Assembly (NCBI GenBank): GCA_036386515.1
Contig: DASVVO010000089.1
Coordinates: forward strand, 62,001-126,000
DNA length: 64,000 nucleotides
Direction of reading: 5' to 3'
Source: JAIVJZ01 sp036386515
GTDB lineage: Bacteria; Acidobacteriota; Blastocatellia; Pyrinomonadales; Pyrinomonadaceae
The notes under the pieces: model-generated
Seen by the model: only the letters and a program-made list of their open reading frames with translations
Databases searched by the model: none
What the model was told of the DNA's origin: nothing
Program-made: the position numbers and the translations under genes
In this document: piece after piece, positions 42,993 through 51,841 of the stretch
How the letters are laid out: each line of letters starts with the position of its first letter
Position numbering within the stretch: position 1 is the first letter of the stretch

Positions 42993-44591
42993 ATGGAGAC
43001 GCTGATTACAGACATCGTCATTGTCGGCGGTGGAACCGCCGGTTGGATGACTGCCTCATACCTCAAGAAGGCCCTGCCGGAGGTACAGATTACTCTCATC
43101 GAATCGCCCAACATTCCCAAGATCGGTGTCGGAGAGGCAACGGTGCCGAACCTGCAACCGGTGTTCTTCGACTTCCTGGGCATTCCCGAAGAAGAGTGGA
43201 TGCGCGGCTGCAACGCCGCCTTCAAGGGAGCCGTCAAGTTCGTCAACTGGAAGACCGATCCGGCGACGGGCGGGGCAGACCACTTTTACCACCCGTTCGG
43301 CATCATCCCCAACTGCGATAGCTTGCCGCTCACCCACTACTGGGCGCACAAAAAGAAATCGGGTCAGCCGGTTGAGCCGGTCGATTATTCGTGTTTCGTC
43401 GAGCCGTCGCTGCTCGACGCGAAACGCTCTCCGCGCATGCTCGACGGCACGCGGGTCACGCGCTATGCGTGGCACTTCGATGCGCATCTCGTGGCCGCGT
43501 ATTTGCGAGACCTCTCAAAGGGTTGGGGCGTGCGCCACTTCACCGAAGAGATCGAGGCCGTGAACCTGACGCCGGAAGGCGCCATCGCTTCCGTCAAAAC
43601 CAAAAGCGGTTCCGTCCATCACGCCGACCTGTTCATCGACTGTTCCGGCTTCCGCGGACTCCTCCTCAACAAAGCGTTGGGCGAGCCGTTCCTCGATATG
43701 AGCGACCACCTGCTCTGCGATAGCGCGGTGGCAACCGCCGTCCCCAACAACGACGAGCGCGACGGCATCGAACCCTACACCTCGGCCATCGCCATGCAAT
43801 ACGGCTGGACGTGGAAAATTCCGATGCTCACGCGCTTCGGCACCGGCTACGTGTATTCCAGCAAGTTCACGACCCAGGACAAAGCCACCGAAGAATTCCT
43901 GCGCCTGTGGGGTCTCGACGAAAAAGCCAACTTGAATCACGTCCGCTTCAGAGTCGGCCGCAACCGGCGGGCGTGGGTCAAGAACTGCGTCAGCATCGGT
44001 CTCTCCTCCTGCTTCCTGGAGCCGTTGGAATCAACCGGGATTTACTTCATCTACGCCTCCATCTACCAACTCGCGCGCCACTTCCCCGACAAGACCTTCA
44101 ACCCCGGACTCGTCGAGGGCTTCAACCGCGAGATCGCCAACATGTTCGACGATTCGAGGGATTTCATTCAGGCGCACTACCTCGCCACCCCCAGAGCCGA
44201 CACGTCTTTCTGGAAGGCCAACAAGCACGACCTCGTGATCTCGGACAACGTGCGGGAGAAGCTGGAAGCCTACGACGCCGGGCTGGCGATCAACATGCCT
44301 TTCGTTGACGAAGACACGTACTACCGGCAGTTCGAGGTGGAGTTCAAAAACTATTGGACTAACGGCAGCTACTACTGCATCCTCGCCGGACTCGGGCGCG
44401 ACCCGAAAAGCGCGTTGCCCCTCATCTCACATCGTCCCGACAAGCAGGCGGAGGCGGAACACCTCTTCGCCGACATCAAGCGTCGCGCCGCCGAACTCAA
44501 GGCCAAGACGCCGACCAATTACGAATACCTCTGTCGCCTCCACCGGGGAGAGGAGTCCTCCGTCGAACCGGCCATGGTCGGCACGATGTAG
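42993..44591 (+). CDS. Flavin-dependent tryptophan halogenase
   Basis: 532 residues with AAGGA 8 nt before the ATG. The FAD-binding GGGTAG (12-17) is followed by the family motif WxWxIP (WTWKIP, ~267-272) that blocks monooxygenase activity. Catalytic Lys78 (FKGAVKF) corresponds to the chlorinating Lys of PrnA/RebH, and LEPLESTGIYF carries the conserved Glu that positions the indole. All key residues are present, so it should halogenate tryptophan or a related indole, with FADH2 from a separate reductase. No reductase or biosynthetic gene is adjacent. Confidence 0.95.
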   Translation: METLITDIVIVGGGTAGWMTASYLKKALPEVQITLIESPNIPKIGVGEATVPNLQPVFFDFLGIPEEEWMRGCNAAFKGAVKFVNWKTDPATGGADHFYHPFGIIPNCDSLPLTHYWAHKKKSGQPVEPVDYSCFVEPSLLDAKRSPRMLDGTRVTRYAWHFDAHLVAAYLRDLSKGWGVRHFTEEIEAVNLTPEGAIASVKTKSGSVHHADLFIDCSGFRGLLLNKALGEPFLDMSDHLLCDSAVATAVPNNDERDGIEPYTSAIAMQYGWTWKIPMLTRFGTGYVYSSKFTTQDKATEEFLRLWGLDEKANLNHVRFRVGRNRRAWVKNCVSIGLSSCFLEPLESTGIYFIYASIYQLARHFPDKTFNPGLVEGFNREIANMFDDSRDFIQAHYLATPRADTSFWKANKHDLVISDNVREKLEAYDAGLAINMPFVDEDTYYRQFEVEFKNYWTNGSYYCILAGLGRDPKSALPLISHRPDKQAEAEHLFADIKRRAAELKAKTPTNYEYLCRLHRGEESSVEPAMVGTM

Positions 44592-44635
44592 CGCGTCGGC
44601 TTGTTTCCGCTGACCCGTCGGTTACGGGTCGCCGA

Positions 44636-44671
44636 AGGCTCTCGCCGTCATCCCCCCGGCGGCGAGAGCCT
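44636..44671 (+). terminator. Terminator of halogenase gene
   Basis: An 11-bp stem (44636-44646 with 44661-44671), then TCTTCAACTTCCTTTC. It is followed by about 350 bp (to 45027) with no other clear signal. Confidence 0.7.
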
Positions 44672-45027
44672 CTTCAACTTCCTTTCAGGTTGGTCAAACT
44701 CCGGCACGTGACGCGCCGCGCCTCCGGCTCCGCTCATTCAATCGACCCGTAGGCGCGGCGCGTGCAAAACCGCTTCTTCCCCCTTCGCCTCCCGCCGGTC
44801 AATTCAACGCCTCCGATTAGCTACCCGAATCGTCGTGCGAGGCGGAACTCGCGCCGCGAAAATTTTCGCGCGGCGGGAGCGTAAAGAGTTGCACGCGGGC
44901 GCGGGAAGTTGTGCTATGCTGCGCCGCAAATCGCAGCGCGAAATTTCATAACTTTGGCGGGTAATCTTCCAGGCCGGACTCCGCACGCGGGGTCTCGCCC
45001 CTTCACATCAGCACAAGGAGCAAAGCG

Positions 45028-46215
45028 ATGGCTAAACAAGCGAACCGCGGGAAAGGCGGAGACAGAGACGACCTGACGAGCGGCATCAACATCGGCGACG
45101 GCGGCGACGATACCGCGACGGGCGGCGGCGGGGGTGGCAACTCCACCGACGCCGAGAGCGACCGCGAACCCGTCGCCGACAACGGGCGTCTGGACGCGGC
45201 CGAGCGTGCCGATGCGCACGCAGCGGGCGACGATGACGGCGGCGGCGGCGGCGATGACGGCAGCGGCGGCGACAACGGCGGCGACGATGACGCGAGCGTT
45301 GGGGGCGAAGCTGAAACTCACGGCGGCACGGCCATCGGGCGCGCGACCGGCGTGACCGCGGGCAGAGGCGGCGCGTCGGGCGGCGCAAGCGGCGGCGGTT
45401 CGTCGTCAGGTGGCGGCGGCGGTGGCGGCGGCACGTCGGGCAAGGCGAAGCAGGGCGGCGCGTCGGGCGCGTCGGGCGCGAACGCGTCGCGCGCGGGCGG
45501 CGGCAACCGCACCGACGGCGCGAACAAAGGCGGCGCGGCCGGTCGCAAGAATCAGGGCGGCGGCACGCAGGGCGGACAGAGCGGCAGCGGTTCGGCCAAG
45601 CAGGGCACGACCACGAAGGGCGGCGCGAAGGGTGCGGGCGGCGGCGGCGCGGGCAAGGGTCTGCACGGCGGCGGCGGCGCGAAGAAGGGCGGCACGGGCG
45701 CGGCGCGCACGGGCGGCGCAGACACCGGCACGGGCGGTGGCACGAAAGGCGGTGGCGGCGTCGGCGCGCTCAAACGCGGCGCGGGCGCGGCTTCGACCGG
45801 CGGCGCGACGACCGACACGCGCGGCGGCGCCGCGGGCGGCCGGGGCGGCGTGTCGGCGGGCGCGGGTAAGAGCGGCGCGGCGCGCGCGGCGGGCACGGGC
45901 GGCGGTAAAGGCGGCGGACTCGCGCAGACGGGCGCGGCCGGAAAGAGCGGGCCGAAGCGCGAGACGGGCGGCAAGAAGAACGCTCTGCCCTCGAAGGCGG
46001 GCGGCAAGGGCAGCCCGAAAGGCGGCGCGAACAAGGGCGGCACGGGCGGCGTCGCACAAGGCGCGGGTAAAAATCGCGGCGCGTCGGGCGCGGCCGGCGG
46101 GCGCGGCGCGGGCGGCATCAAAGGCGGCGCGAAGAAGGGCGGCAAAGGCGGCAAGGGCGGCGGCTCCGGCCAGAATGCGGGTTCAAAGAAACCCGACGGT
46201 AAAAGTAGACGCTAA
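45028..46215 (+). CDS. Very Gly-rich low-complexity protein
   Basis: 395 residues, over a third Gly, with Ala, Lys, Thr and Ser. AAGGAG 7 nt before the ATG marks the start. An acidic Asp/Gly N-terminal third (GDDDGGGGGDDGSGGDNGGDDD) is followed by repeated KGG/AGG units and a Lys-rich end (KGGKGGKGGGSGQNAGSKK). No domain is recognised; the polar split (acidic then basic) suggests an intrinsically disordered, possibly DNA- or surface-associated protein. The reading frame after ~46180 competes with another frame that encodes a normal-looking C-terminus (see 46175-46417), so a sequencing or real frameshift in the GC-rich repeat is possible. Confidence 0.65.
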   Translation: MAKQANRGKGGDRDDLTSGINIGDGGDDTATGGGGGGNSTDAESDREPVADNGRLDAAERADAHAAGDDDGGGGGDDGSGGDNGGDDDASVGGEAETHGGTAIGRATGVTAGRGGASGGASGGGSSSGGGGGGGGTSGKAKQGGASGASGANASRAGGGNRTDGANKGGAAGRKNQGGGTQGGQSGSGSAKQGTTTKGGAKGAGGGGAGKGLHGGGGAKKGGTGAARTGGADTGTGGGTKGGGGVGALKRGAGAASTGGATTDTRGGAAGGRGGVSAGAGKSGAARAAGTGGGKGGGLAQTGAAGKSGPKRETGGKKNALPSKAGGKGSPKGGANKGGTGGVAQGAGKNRGASGAAGGRGAGGIKGGAKKGGKGGKGGGSGQNAGSKKPDGKSRR

Positions 46216-46417
46216 CGAAAACTTGCTCACGTTAACTTCTGAGCAGAACCCCGTCGCCGTAGATGCCGGTCAGAATCCGGCCACTACTGCGGCGGACGCC
46301 GGGCAGGACTTGATCACCTCGGTCGCCGAGACGACCGGACGCGTCGCCGCGAAAGTGTCGAACGTCATCGACAGTCTCACCGACGCGCTCAAATCGCGGC
46401 GGAATAAAAAGGGATGA
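46175..46417 (+). CDS. Overlapping small reading frame, possible C-terminus of Gly-rich gene
   Basis: 80 residues in the +1 frame relative to the Gly-rich gene and overlapping its last 40 nt. Composition is that of a normal protein (TVKVDANENLLTLTSEQNPVAVDAGQ... ending in an amphipathic helix AAKVSNVIDSLTDALKSRR). It ends in the first unit of a GGGATGA repeat (KKG stop). It may be a separate small gene or the true C-terminus reached by a frameshift. Confidence 0.45.
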   Translation: MRVQRNPTVKVDANENLLTLTSEQNPVAVDAGQNPATTAADAGQDLITSVAETTGRVAAKVSNVIDSLTDALKSRRNKKG

Positions 46418-46550
46418 GGGATGAGGGATGAGGGATGAAGAAGAATTGAAGAATTGATTCATTTGTTCATCGGTTCATCGGTTCAATGAAGAAATGGATC
46501 AACGAATCAATTCTTCAATCATTCATCCCTCATCCCTCCGCCCTCATCCC
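46411..46550. repeat. Composite repeat: octamer palindrome nested in GGGATGA arms
   Basis: (GGGATGA)4 at 46411-46438 faces TCATCCC-type units at 46523-46550 (one TCCGCCC). The loop holds degenerate 8-bp units of the ATTGATTC type that are themselves inverted (GAAGAATTGATTC...GAATCAATTCTTC). A similar octamer palindrome occurs alone at 53139-53212. The GntR gene starts 9 nt after the element. Confidence 0.85.
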
Positions 46551-46558
46551 TTTCTCTT

Positions 46559-47476
46559 ATGCGTCTCTGGCTCTCCAAAAACAGTGAAGTGCCGATTCGT
46601 GAGCAGTTGACGACGCAGATCATGCTCGGCGTCGTCAGCGGCGACCTCAAGCCCGGCCAACGCCTGCCGAGCACGCGCGAACTCGCGCGCCGCTTCCACA
46701 TTCACGCCAACACCGTCAGCGCGGCCTACGGCGAATTGGAGCGGCGCGGCTGGTTGGAATCGCGCAAAGGCAGCGGCGTCTACGTGCGTGAGTTCTCGCG
46801 CGACCGCGAACTCGACGCCGGGTTTGAACTCGACCAACTCATCTCCGCTTTCCTCCAGCGCGCGCGCGAAGGCGGCCACTCGCTCGGCGACGTGCAGGCG
46901 CGCGTCAAACGCTGGCTCGAATTCCAACCGCCCGACCACTTCCTCGTGATCGAAGCCGACGACGAACTGCGCGAGATTCTCGTCGCAGAGATCGAGGAGG
47001 CCACCGGCTTTCGCGTGCGCGGCATGAGCGTCGAAGCGTGCGGGCGCGAGGGTCTGCCGGCGGGCGCGATGGCGGTTGCGCTCTACGGGCAGGAGGCGGA
47101 GGAGGTGCGCGCCGCGCTGCGCGCCGACACGAACCGCATGATCCTGCTCCACTCGCGCAGCGTGCCCACCTCGCTCGCGGGCGCGATCCGCCCGCCGGAA
47201 GACGCGCTCATTGCCGTCGTCTCGCGCTGGCCGGAATTTTTGCGCTGGGCGCGCACGGTGCTCGTCGCCGCCGGGGTTGACCCCGCCGCCCTCAACTTCC
47301 GCGACGCGCGCGAGGCCGATTGGCAGCGCGGTCTGACGACGAGCGCGTTCGTCATCGCCGACGCCCTCACCGCGCGGCAGTTGCCGCCGGGCTGCACCCC
47401 GCGCGTCTTCCACATGATCGCCGACCCCTCGCTCGACGAACTGCGCCGCGTCGTCAGAGACTTCCTGACGAAGTGA
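46559..47476 (+). CDS. GntR family transcriptional regulator
   Basis: 305 residues. The N-terminal winged helix of GntR type spans ~10-75 (LTTQIMLGVVSGDLKPGQRLPSTRELARRFHIHANTVSAAYGELERRGWL). The remaining ~220 residues are not an aminotransferase or FCD/UTRA domain that I recognise; they contain a mixed alpha/beta sensor-like fold. The ATG lies only 9 nt after a GGGATGA repeat element and has no Shine-Dalgarno, so translation may be leaderless or the element may supply the promoter. Function not assignable. Confidence 0.9.
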   Translation: MRLWLSKNSEVPIREQLTTQIMLGVVSGDLKPGQRLPSTRELARRFHIHANTVSAAYGELERRGWLESRKGSGVYVREFSRDRELDAGFELDQLISAFLQRAREGGHSLGDVQARVKRWLEFQPPDHFLVIEADDELREILVAEIEEATGFRVRGMSVEACGREGLPAGAMAVALYGQEAEEVRAALRADTNRMILLHSRSVPTSLAGAIRPPEDALIAVVSRWPEFLRWARTVLVAAGVDPAALNFRDAREADWQRGLTTSAFVIADALTARQLPPGCTPRVFHMIADPSLDELRRVVRDFLTK

Positions 47477-47527
47477 TCAACCGCCGTCGCTCAAGACTTC
47501 CTGACGAAGCGATCAATTACCGTCGCC
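47457..47527. repeat. Tandem 35-bp duplication at the 3' end of the GntR gene
   Basis: The last codons of the gene and the bases after them (AGACTTCCTGACGAAG...) occur twice in tandem, with small differences. The stop codon is in the first copy. Confidence 0.75.
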
Positions 47528-47680
47528 CGACCTCCACCCCGCGCGCGCCGCGTGTGACACTTCACGAAGCCGCACAAATCTCTGGTCGCCCGTCCGTCGC
47601 TTGTTCTATATTTCGGTTTGTCGGAGCAGAGCGCGGCAGCGCGGGTTGAAGCATCTCAAGTGGTCGGAGGTTGAAGGGAG

Positions 47681-49108
47681 GTGGGAGAGTTGGTCAGGCG
47701 AATGTTGGTGGCAACGCTCACGCTCGCGCTGCGCGTCTTCTTCCGGCGCATCGAGGTGAAGGGCTTGAAGCACGTCTCGCCTCGGGGCGCGACGATCTTC
47801 GTGCTCAATCACCCGAACGGCCTCGTCGATCCGGCCTTCCTGTTGTGCTACGCGCCGCGCCGCGTCTCGTTTCTCGCCAAAGCCCCGATCTTCAAGATGC
47901 CGGTCATCGGCCTCGTCGCGCGCGCGCTCGAAGCGATCCCCGTCTATCGCCGGCAGGACGAAGGCTCCGACGTGTCGCGCAACGAGGAAACTTTCGCGCG
48001 CGCGCATCAGCTTCTCAAACGCGGCGGCACGCTCGCCATCTGCCCCGAAGGCGTCTCGCACAGCGACACGAAACTGCGTCCCTTGAAGACCGGCGCGGCG
48101 CGCATCGCCCTCGGCGTGATGGCGGAAGACGCCCGGCTCGAACTCAACATCATCCCCGCCGGGCTTTACTACACGGCCAAGACGGCCTTTCGCAGCGCGG
48201 CCTTGCTGCGCTTCGGCGAACCGCTCCGCGTGGAGCACGTCGCGTTCGACGCCGACGGCGAACCGCCCGCCGAGGCCGTCCGCGCGCTCTCCGCACGCAT
48301 CGAGAGCGCGCTCCGCGAAGTCACGCTGAACGCCGAACACCAACAGGCGCTCGCCATCTCCAAACGCGCCGAACGCATCTTCTCGGCGGCCGCGCCGGGC
48401 GGCCAAGAGGGCGACGCCGCCGCGCCGGGAGACGCGCAGAAGAGTCTCACGCGCGAAGTCGAATTGCAGCGACGCTTCCTCGCGGGCTATGCCTTTCACT
48501 TCGAGCGTTCGCCCGAACGTCTCGCCGCGCTCGAAGCGCGCATCAATCGTTACGAAGAACAACTCCGGCAGGCCGGCCTCGACCTCGCAGACCTGTCCGC
48601 GCCCGCCGCTTCGCCCCCGGCCGTGGCGCGCTATTTCATCACGCGCGTGCTGCCCGTGCTCTACTGGTTTCCGCTCGCACTCTTCGGCATCCTCGTCCAT
48701 TACCCGGCCTACAAACTCGCGGGCGCGCTCGCCGTCGCCGTCGCGCGCCGCAGCGACGACATCGTCTCCACGATCAAGCTCATCGCCGCGATGCTCCTGT
48801 TTCCGCTCACGTGGGGCGCGCTGGCCGTGGTCTTCTACTACCTCGTCGGCTGGCCGGGCATCGCCGTCGCGCTCGTCGTCGCCCCCGTCTCCGCTTACGT
48901 CGCGCTGCTCTTTTTTGAAAAGCTCGACGGCTTCGTCGGCGGCGCGCGCGCCATCCGCTTCTACCTGACGCGCCGCTGGTTCTTCAAGGAACTTCTCGTC
49001 GAGCGCAAACGCCTGCGCGAAGAGATGATCGCGCTCGGCGAAGAAGCCGCCGCCACCGCCGCCGCCGCTGCCGTGATGCCCGCCGCGCCCACAAGTAATA
49101 CAATCTGA
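47681..49108 (+). CDS. PlsC-like 1-acyl-glycerol-phosphate acyltransferase with C-terminal membrane domain
   Basis: 475 residues from GTG 47681 (GGAGG 10 nt upstream; ATG 47702 is an alternative). The N-terminal domain has the acyltransferase motifs NHPNGLVDP (catalytic His and Asp) and CPEGVSHSD, with an intervening Arg-rich segment. Residues ~305-415 contain several transmembrane helices (TRVLPVLYWFPLALFGILVHYPAY, LIAAMLLFPLTWGALAVVFYYLVGW). It should acylate lysophospholipid or glycerol-phosphate at the inner membrane. The extended C-terminal membrane part is seen in several bacterial members of the family. Confidence 0.92.
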   Translation: MGELVRRMLVATLTLALRVFFRRIEVKGLKHVSPRGATIFVLNHPNGLVDPAFLLCYAPRRVSFLAKAPIFKMPVIGLVARALEAIPVYRRQDEGSDVSRNEETFARAHQLLKRGGTLAICPEGVSHSDTKLRPLKTGAARIALGVMAEDARLELNIIPAGLYYTAKTAFRSAALLRFGEPLRVEHVAFDADGEPPAEAVRALSARIESALREVTLNAEHQQALAISKRAERIFSAAAPGGQEGDAAAPGDAQKSLTREVELQRRFLAGYAFHFERSPERLAALEARINRYEEQLRQAGLDLADLSAPAASPPAVARYFITRVLPVLYWFPLALFGILVHYPAYKLAGALAVAVARRSDDIVSTIKLIAAMLLFPLTWGALAVVFYYLVGWPGIAVALVVAPVSAYVALLFFEKLDGFVGGARAIRFYLTRRWFFKELLVERKRLREEMIALGEEAAATAAAAAVMPAAPTSNTI

Positions 49109-49325
49109 ACGCGACGCGAAAGAGCCGAACCCGACGAGGCGTTTTTGAAATGGCCGACGCTTTTTGAGCGAGCGTCTAACCGAAACTGCGAGCCGTGGGC
49201 GACTACGGGCGGGCGCGAGGACGAGTTCGGCCGCCCGCTCAACCGGCGCGATTGCCGGGGTCTGACGGAAAGCGCGGGCGGGCGACGAGCCTCTGCCCGT
49301 CCCATTATTACGATGCGGAGCTTCT

Positions 49326-51827
49326 ATGCCTGAAGACGAACACTCGCCGGCGGCCGATGACCGACGCGACAGCCACGCGGCCGACGCCCCCGACCACGGC
49401 CGCGCTACCGCGCACGACGCCGACGCCCCCGACTTGAGCGGCCAAATACTCGCGCGCCTCGCGCAACTCGAACGCGCCTTCGGCGAACAGGCCGCGCGCC
49501 TGAGCGCCATCGAGAGCCAACTCGGCCACGTCGAACCCAGGCCGCAACCGCAAGCCTTCGCGCCCGGCGAGCCGCAAGTCTTCGCGCCCGGCGCGGCTCA
49601 CCCGGAAGCCGCGCCGCGCGACCCGCGCCCGCGCGACAGCGCGACGGCGCACGACGACCGCGAGGCCGCGCCGGACGCTCCGCCCGCGACTCCCTTCGGC
49701 CGCCCGCCCCGCGCCGGAACCCCGCCGCCGGAACCGGAGGCAAACGCCCACGCCGCGAACGCGCCGGGCGCGGCGCAAGAGGGGTCAAGCGCGCCCCAGG
49801 CCGCGCGCCGCGACCTGGAACAGATGATCGGCGGGAGTCTCTTCAACTGGCTCGGCATCATCGCCGTCTCGCTCACCGTCGGCTTCTTCCTCAAGTATGC
49901 CTTCGACAACGATTGGATTGGAGAGCGCGGCCAGGTGCTGTTCGGCGCGGCGGCGGGCGGCGGTATTCTCTTCGCCGCCGAACGCCTGCGCGCGCGCGGC
50001 TATCGCAGCTATGCCTACGTGCTCTCCGGCGGCGGCATCCTCATTCTCTATCTCACCGTCTACGCCGCGCGCGTCTTCTACGAACTCGTCGGCGTCGTCC
50101 CCGCCTTCCTCCTGATGATCGCCGTGACGACGACGGCCGTGCTGCTCGCCGCGCGCTACCACGCTTACGCCATCGCCGTGCTCGGCCTCATCGGCGGCTT
50201 TATGACGCCCGCCCTGCTCTCGACCGGCGTCGATAATCAGATCGGACTCTTCGGCTACGTCGCGCTGCTCAACTCCGGCGTGCTCGCGCTCGCCTACTTC
50301 AAACGCTGGCGCAGCCTCAACCACATGGCCTTCGTCGCCACCGTGCTCACCTTCGCCGGCTGGGGTCTCATCCATTACGAAGACCGCAAACTCTGGCCGA
50401 CGCTCTTTTTCCTCACGCTCTTTTTCCTCATGTTCAACGCGCTCGGCATCGTCTACAACGTCGTCAAGCAACGACCCGCGCGCTGGTTCGACATCTCGCT
50501 CATCATCTGGAACGCGACCCTCTTCTTCGCCGCCAGTTACGCGCTGCTGGAACCCGCGCACCACTCCTGGCTCGGCTCCTACGCGCTCCTCTGGTCGGCC
50601 TTCTACGTGCTCCTGTTCTACTTTACGTACCAACGCCATCGCGCCGACAAGCTGCTCGCGCTCTCTTACATCGGCGCTGCCGTCACCTTCTTCACGCTCG
50701 CCGCCGCCATCCAACTCGACCAACAGTGGGTGACGATCGTGTGGGCGACGGAAGCCCTGATGCTCACCTGGATCGGCCTGCGCGCCGACACCGACGCGCC
50801 GCGCTCCGTCGCGCTCCCGGTCTTCGCCTTCGCCGTGTTCCACTGGTTCTCGTCCGACCTGTTGGAATTCGGCTACCGCGCGGGCGAGACGTTCGTGCCG
50901 CTCCTGAATCGCCGCGCCGTCTCGGCCGCCGCGCTCGTCGCCGCGCTCGGCGGGGCGGTCTGGCTCTACCGCCGCGAGGGTGGGCGCATCGCGCCGAGCG
51001 AGCGCGAGTTGATCGGCGCGGTGCTCATCCTCGCCGCCAACATCTTAGCCCTGACCCTGCTCACCGTTGACGCGAGCGACCACTTCAACGCGCGCCTCGC
51101 CCTGCTCAACCCGGACGACCACGACGCTTACAGCGTCATCGAGAACGCGCGGCAGTTTACGCTGACCGTGCTCTGGACGTTCTACGCGCTCGCTGCGCTC
51201 GTCGTCGGGACGAAGCGAAACCTGCCCGCCTTGCGTTACGCCGCGCTCGCGTGGCTCGCCGTGACGGGCGCGAAAGTGATCGCCTTCGATGCGGGCTTCT
51301 ATAACGCCGCGTGGCATCTGCCGCTCGTCAATCAAACCTTCGCCGCCTTCGCCGCTTTCGTCGCCGCGCTCTGGTATGCCGGGCGGCTCTACGCGCGCTC
51401 CGACAAAATCGACGAACCGGAACGGCGCGCCGTCGTCACCGCCATCATCGTCGCGGCGAACCTCTACGCCATCACCGCGCTCAGCCTCGAAGCCACCGGC
51501 TACTTCGAGAAACTGATCCGCGCCGGCGCGCTCGCCGAGACCGAGACGCGCGACCTGCGACTCGCGCAAGGACTCTCGCTCTCGCTCGTCTGGACGCTCT
51601 ACGGCGGCGGGATGCTGCTCTACGGCCACCGCCGTGGAAACCGGCTGCTCCGCATCATGGCCTTGCTGCTGTTGACGGCGACGGCCTTCAAAGTCTTCTT
51701 CCTCGATCTGGCCGCGCTCGAAAAGTTTTATCGCATCGTGTCGTTCCTCGTGCTCGGCGCGATCCTGCTCGCCGTCTCGTTCCTCTATCAACAGAAGCAA
51801 CGCGCGGCGAAGGCCGAGGGAGGATAG
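49326..51827 (+). CDS. DUF2339 multi-span membrane protein
   Basis: 833 residues with GGAG 6 nt before the ATG. Residues 1-165 are cytosolic and low-complexity (Pro/Ala/Asp/Glu), with a short coiled coil near 38-66. From ~170 on there are about twenty hydrophobic helices in the DUF2339 arrangement, starting with the diagnostic GSLFNWLGIIAVSLTVGFFLKY. The protein is an inner-membrane protein of unknown function. The following dioxygenase gene begins 14 nt after its stop. Confidence 0.9.
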   Translation: MPEDEHSPAADDRRDSHAADAPDHGRATAHDADAPDLSGQILARLAQLERAFGEQAARLSAIESQLGHVEPRPQPQAFAPGEPQVFAPGAAHPEAAPRDPRPRDSATAHDDREAAPDAPPATPFGRPPRAGTPPPEPEANAHAANAPGAAQEGSSAPQAARRDLEQMIGGSLFNWLGIIAVSLTVGFFLKYAFDNDWIGERGQVLFGAAAGGGILFAAERLRARGYRSYAYVLSGGGILILYLTVYAARVFYELVGVVPAFLLMIAVTTTAVLLAARYHAYAIAVLGLIGGFMTPALLSTGVDNQIGLFGYVALLNSGVLALAYFKRWRSLNHMAFVATVLTFAGWGLIHYEDRKLWPTLFFLTLFFLMFNALGIVYNVVKQRPARWFDISLIIWNATLFFAASYALLEPAHHSWLGSYALLWSAFYVLLFYFTYQRHRADKLLALSYIGAAVTFFTLAAAIQLDQQWVTIVWATEALMLTWIGLRADTDAPRSVALPVFAFAVFHWFSSDLLEFGYRAGETFVPLLNRRAVSAAALVAALGGAVWLYRREGGRIAPSERELIGAVLILAANILALTLLTVDASDHFNARLALLNPDDHDAYSVIENARQFTLTVLWTFYALAALVVGTKRNLPALRYAALAWLAVTGAKVIAFDAGFYNAAWHLPLVNQTFAAFAAFVAALWYAGRLYARSDKIDEPERRAVVTAIIVAANLYAITALSLEATGYFEKLIRAGALAETETRDLRLAQGLSLSLVWTLYGGGMLLYGHRRGNRLLRIMALLLLTATAFKVFFLDLAALEKFYRIVSFLVLGAILLAVSFLYQQKQRAAKAEGG

Positions 51828-51841
51828 CGGCGGAGAAGCTC

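Noticed and set aside
42993..44591. Secondary-metabolite gene cluster around the halogenase
   Set aside because: Neighbours are DUF2721, radical SAM and a Gly-rich protein; no synthases, reductase or transport genes are present.
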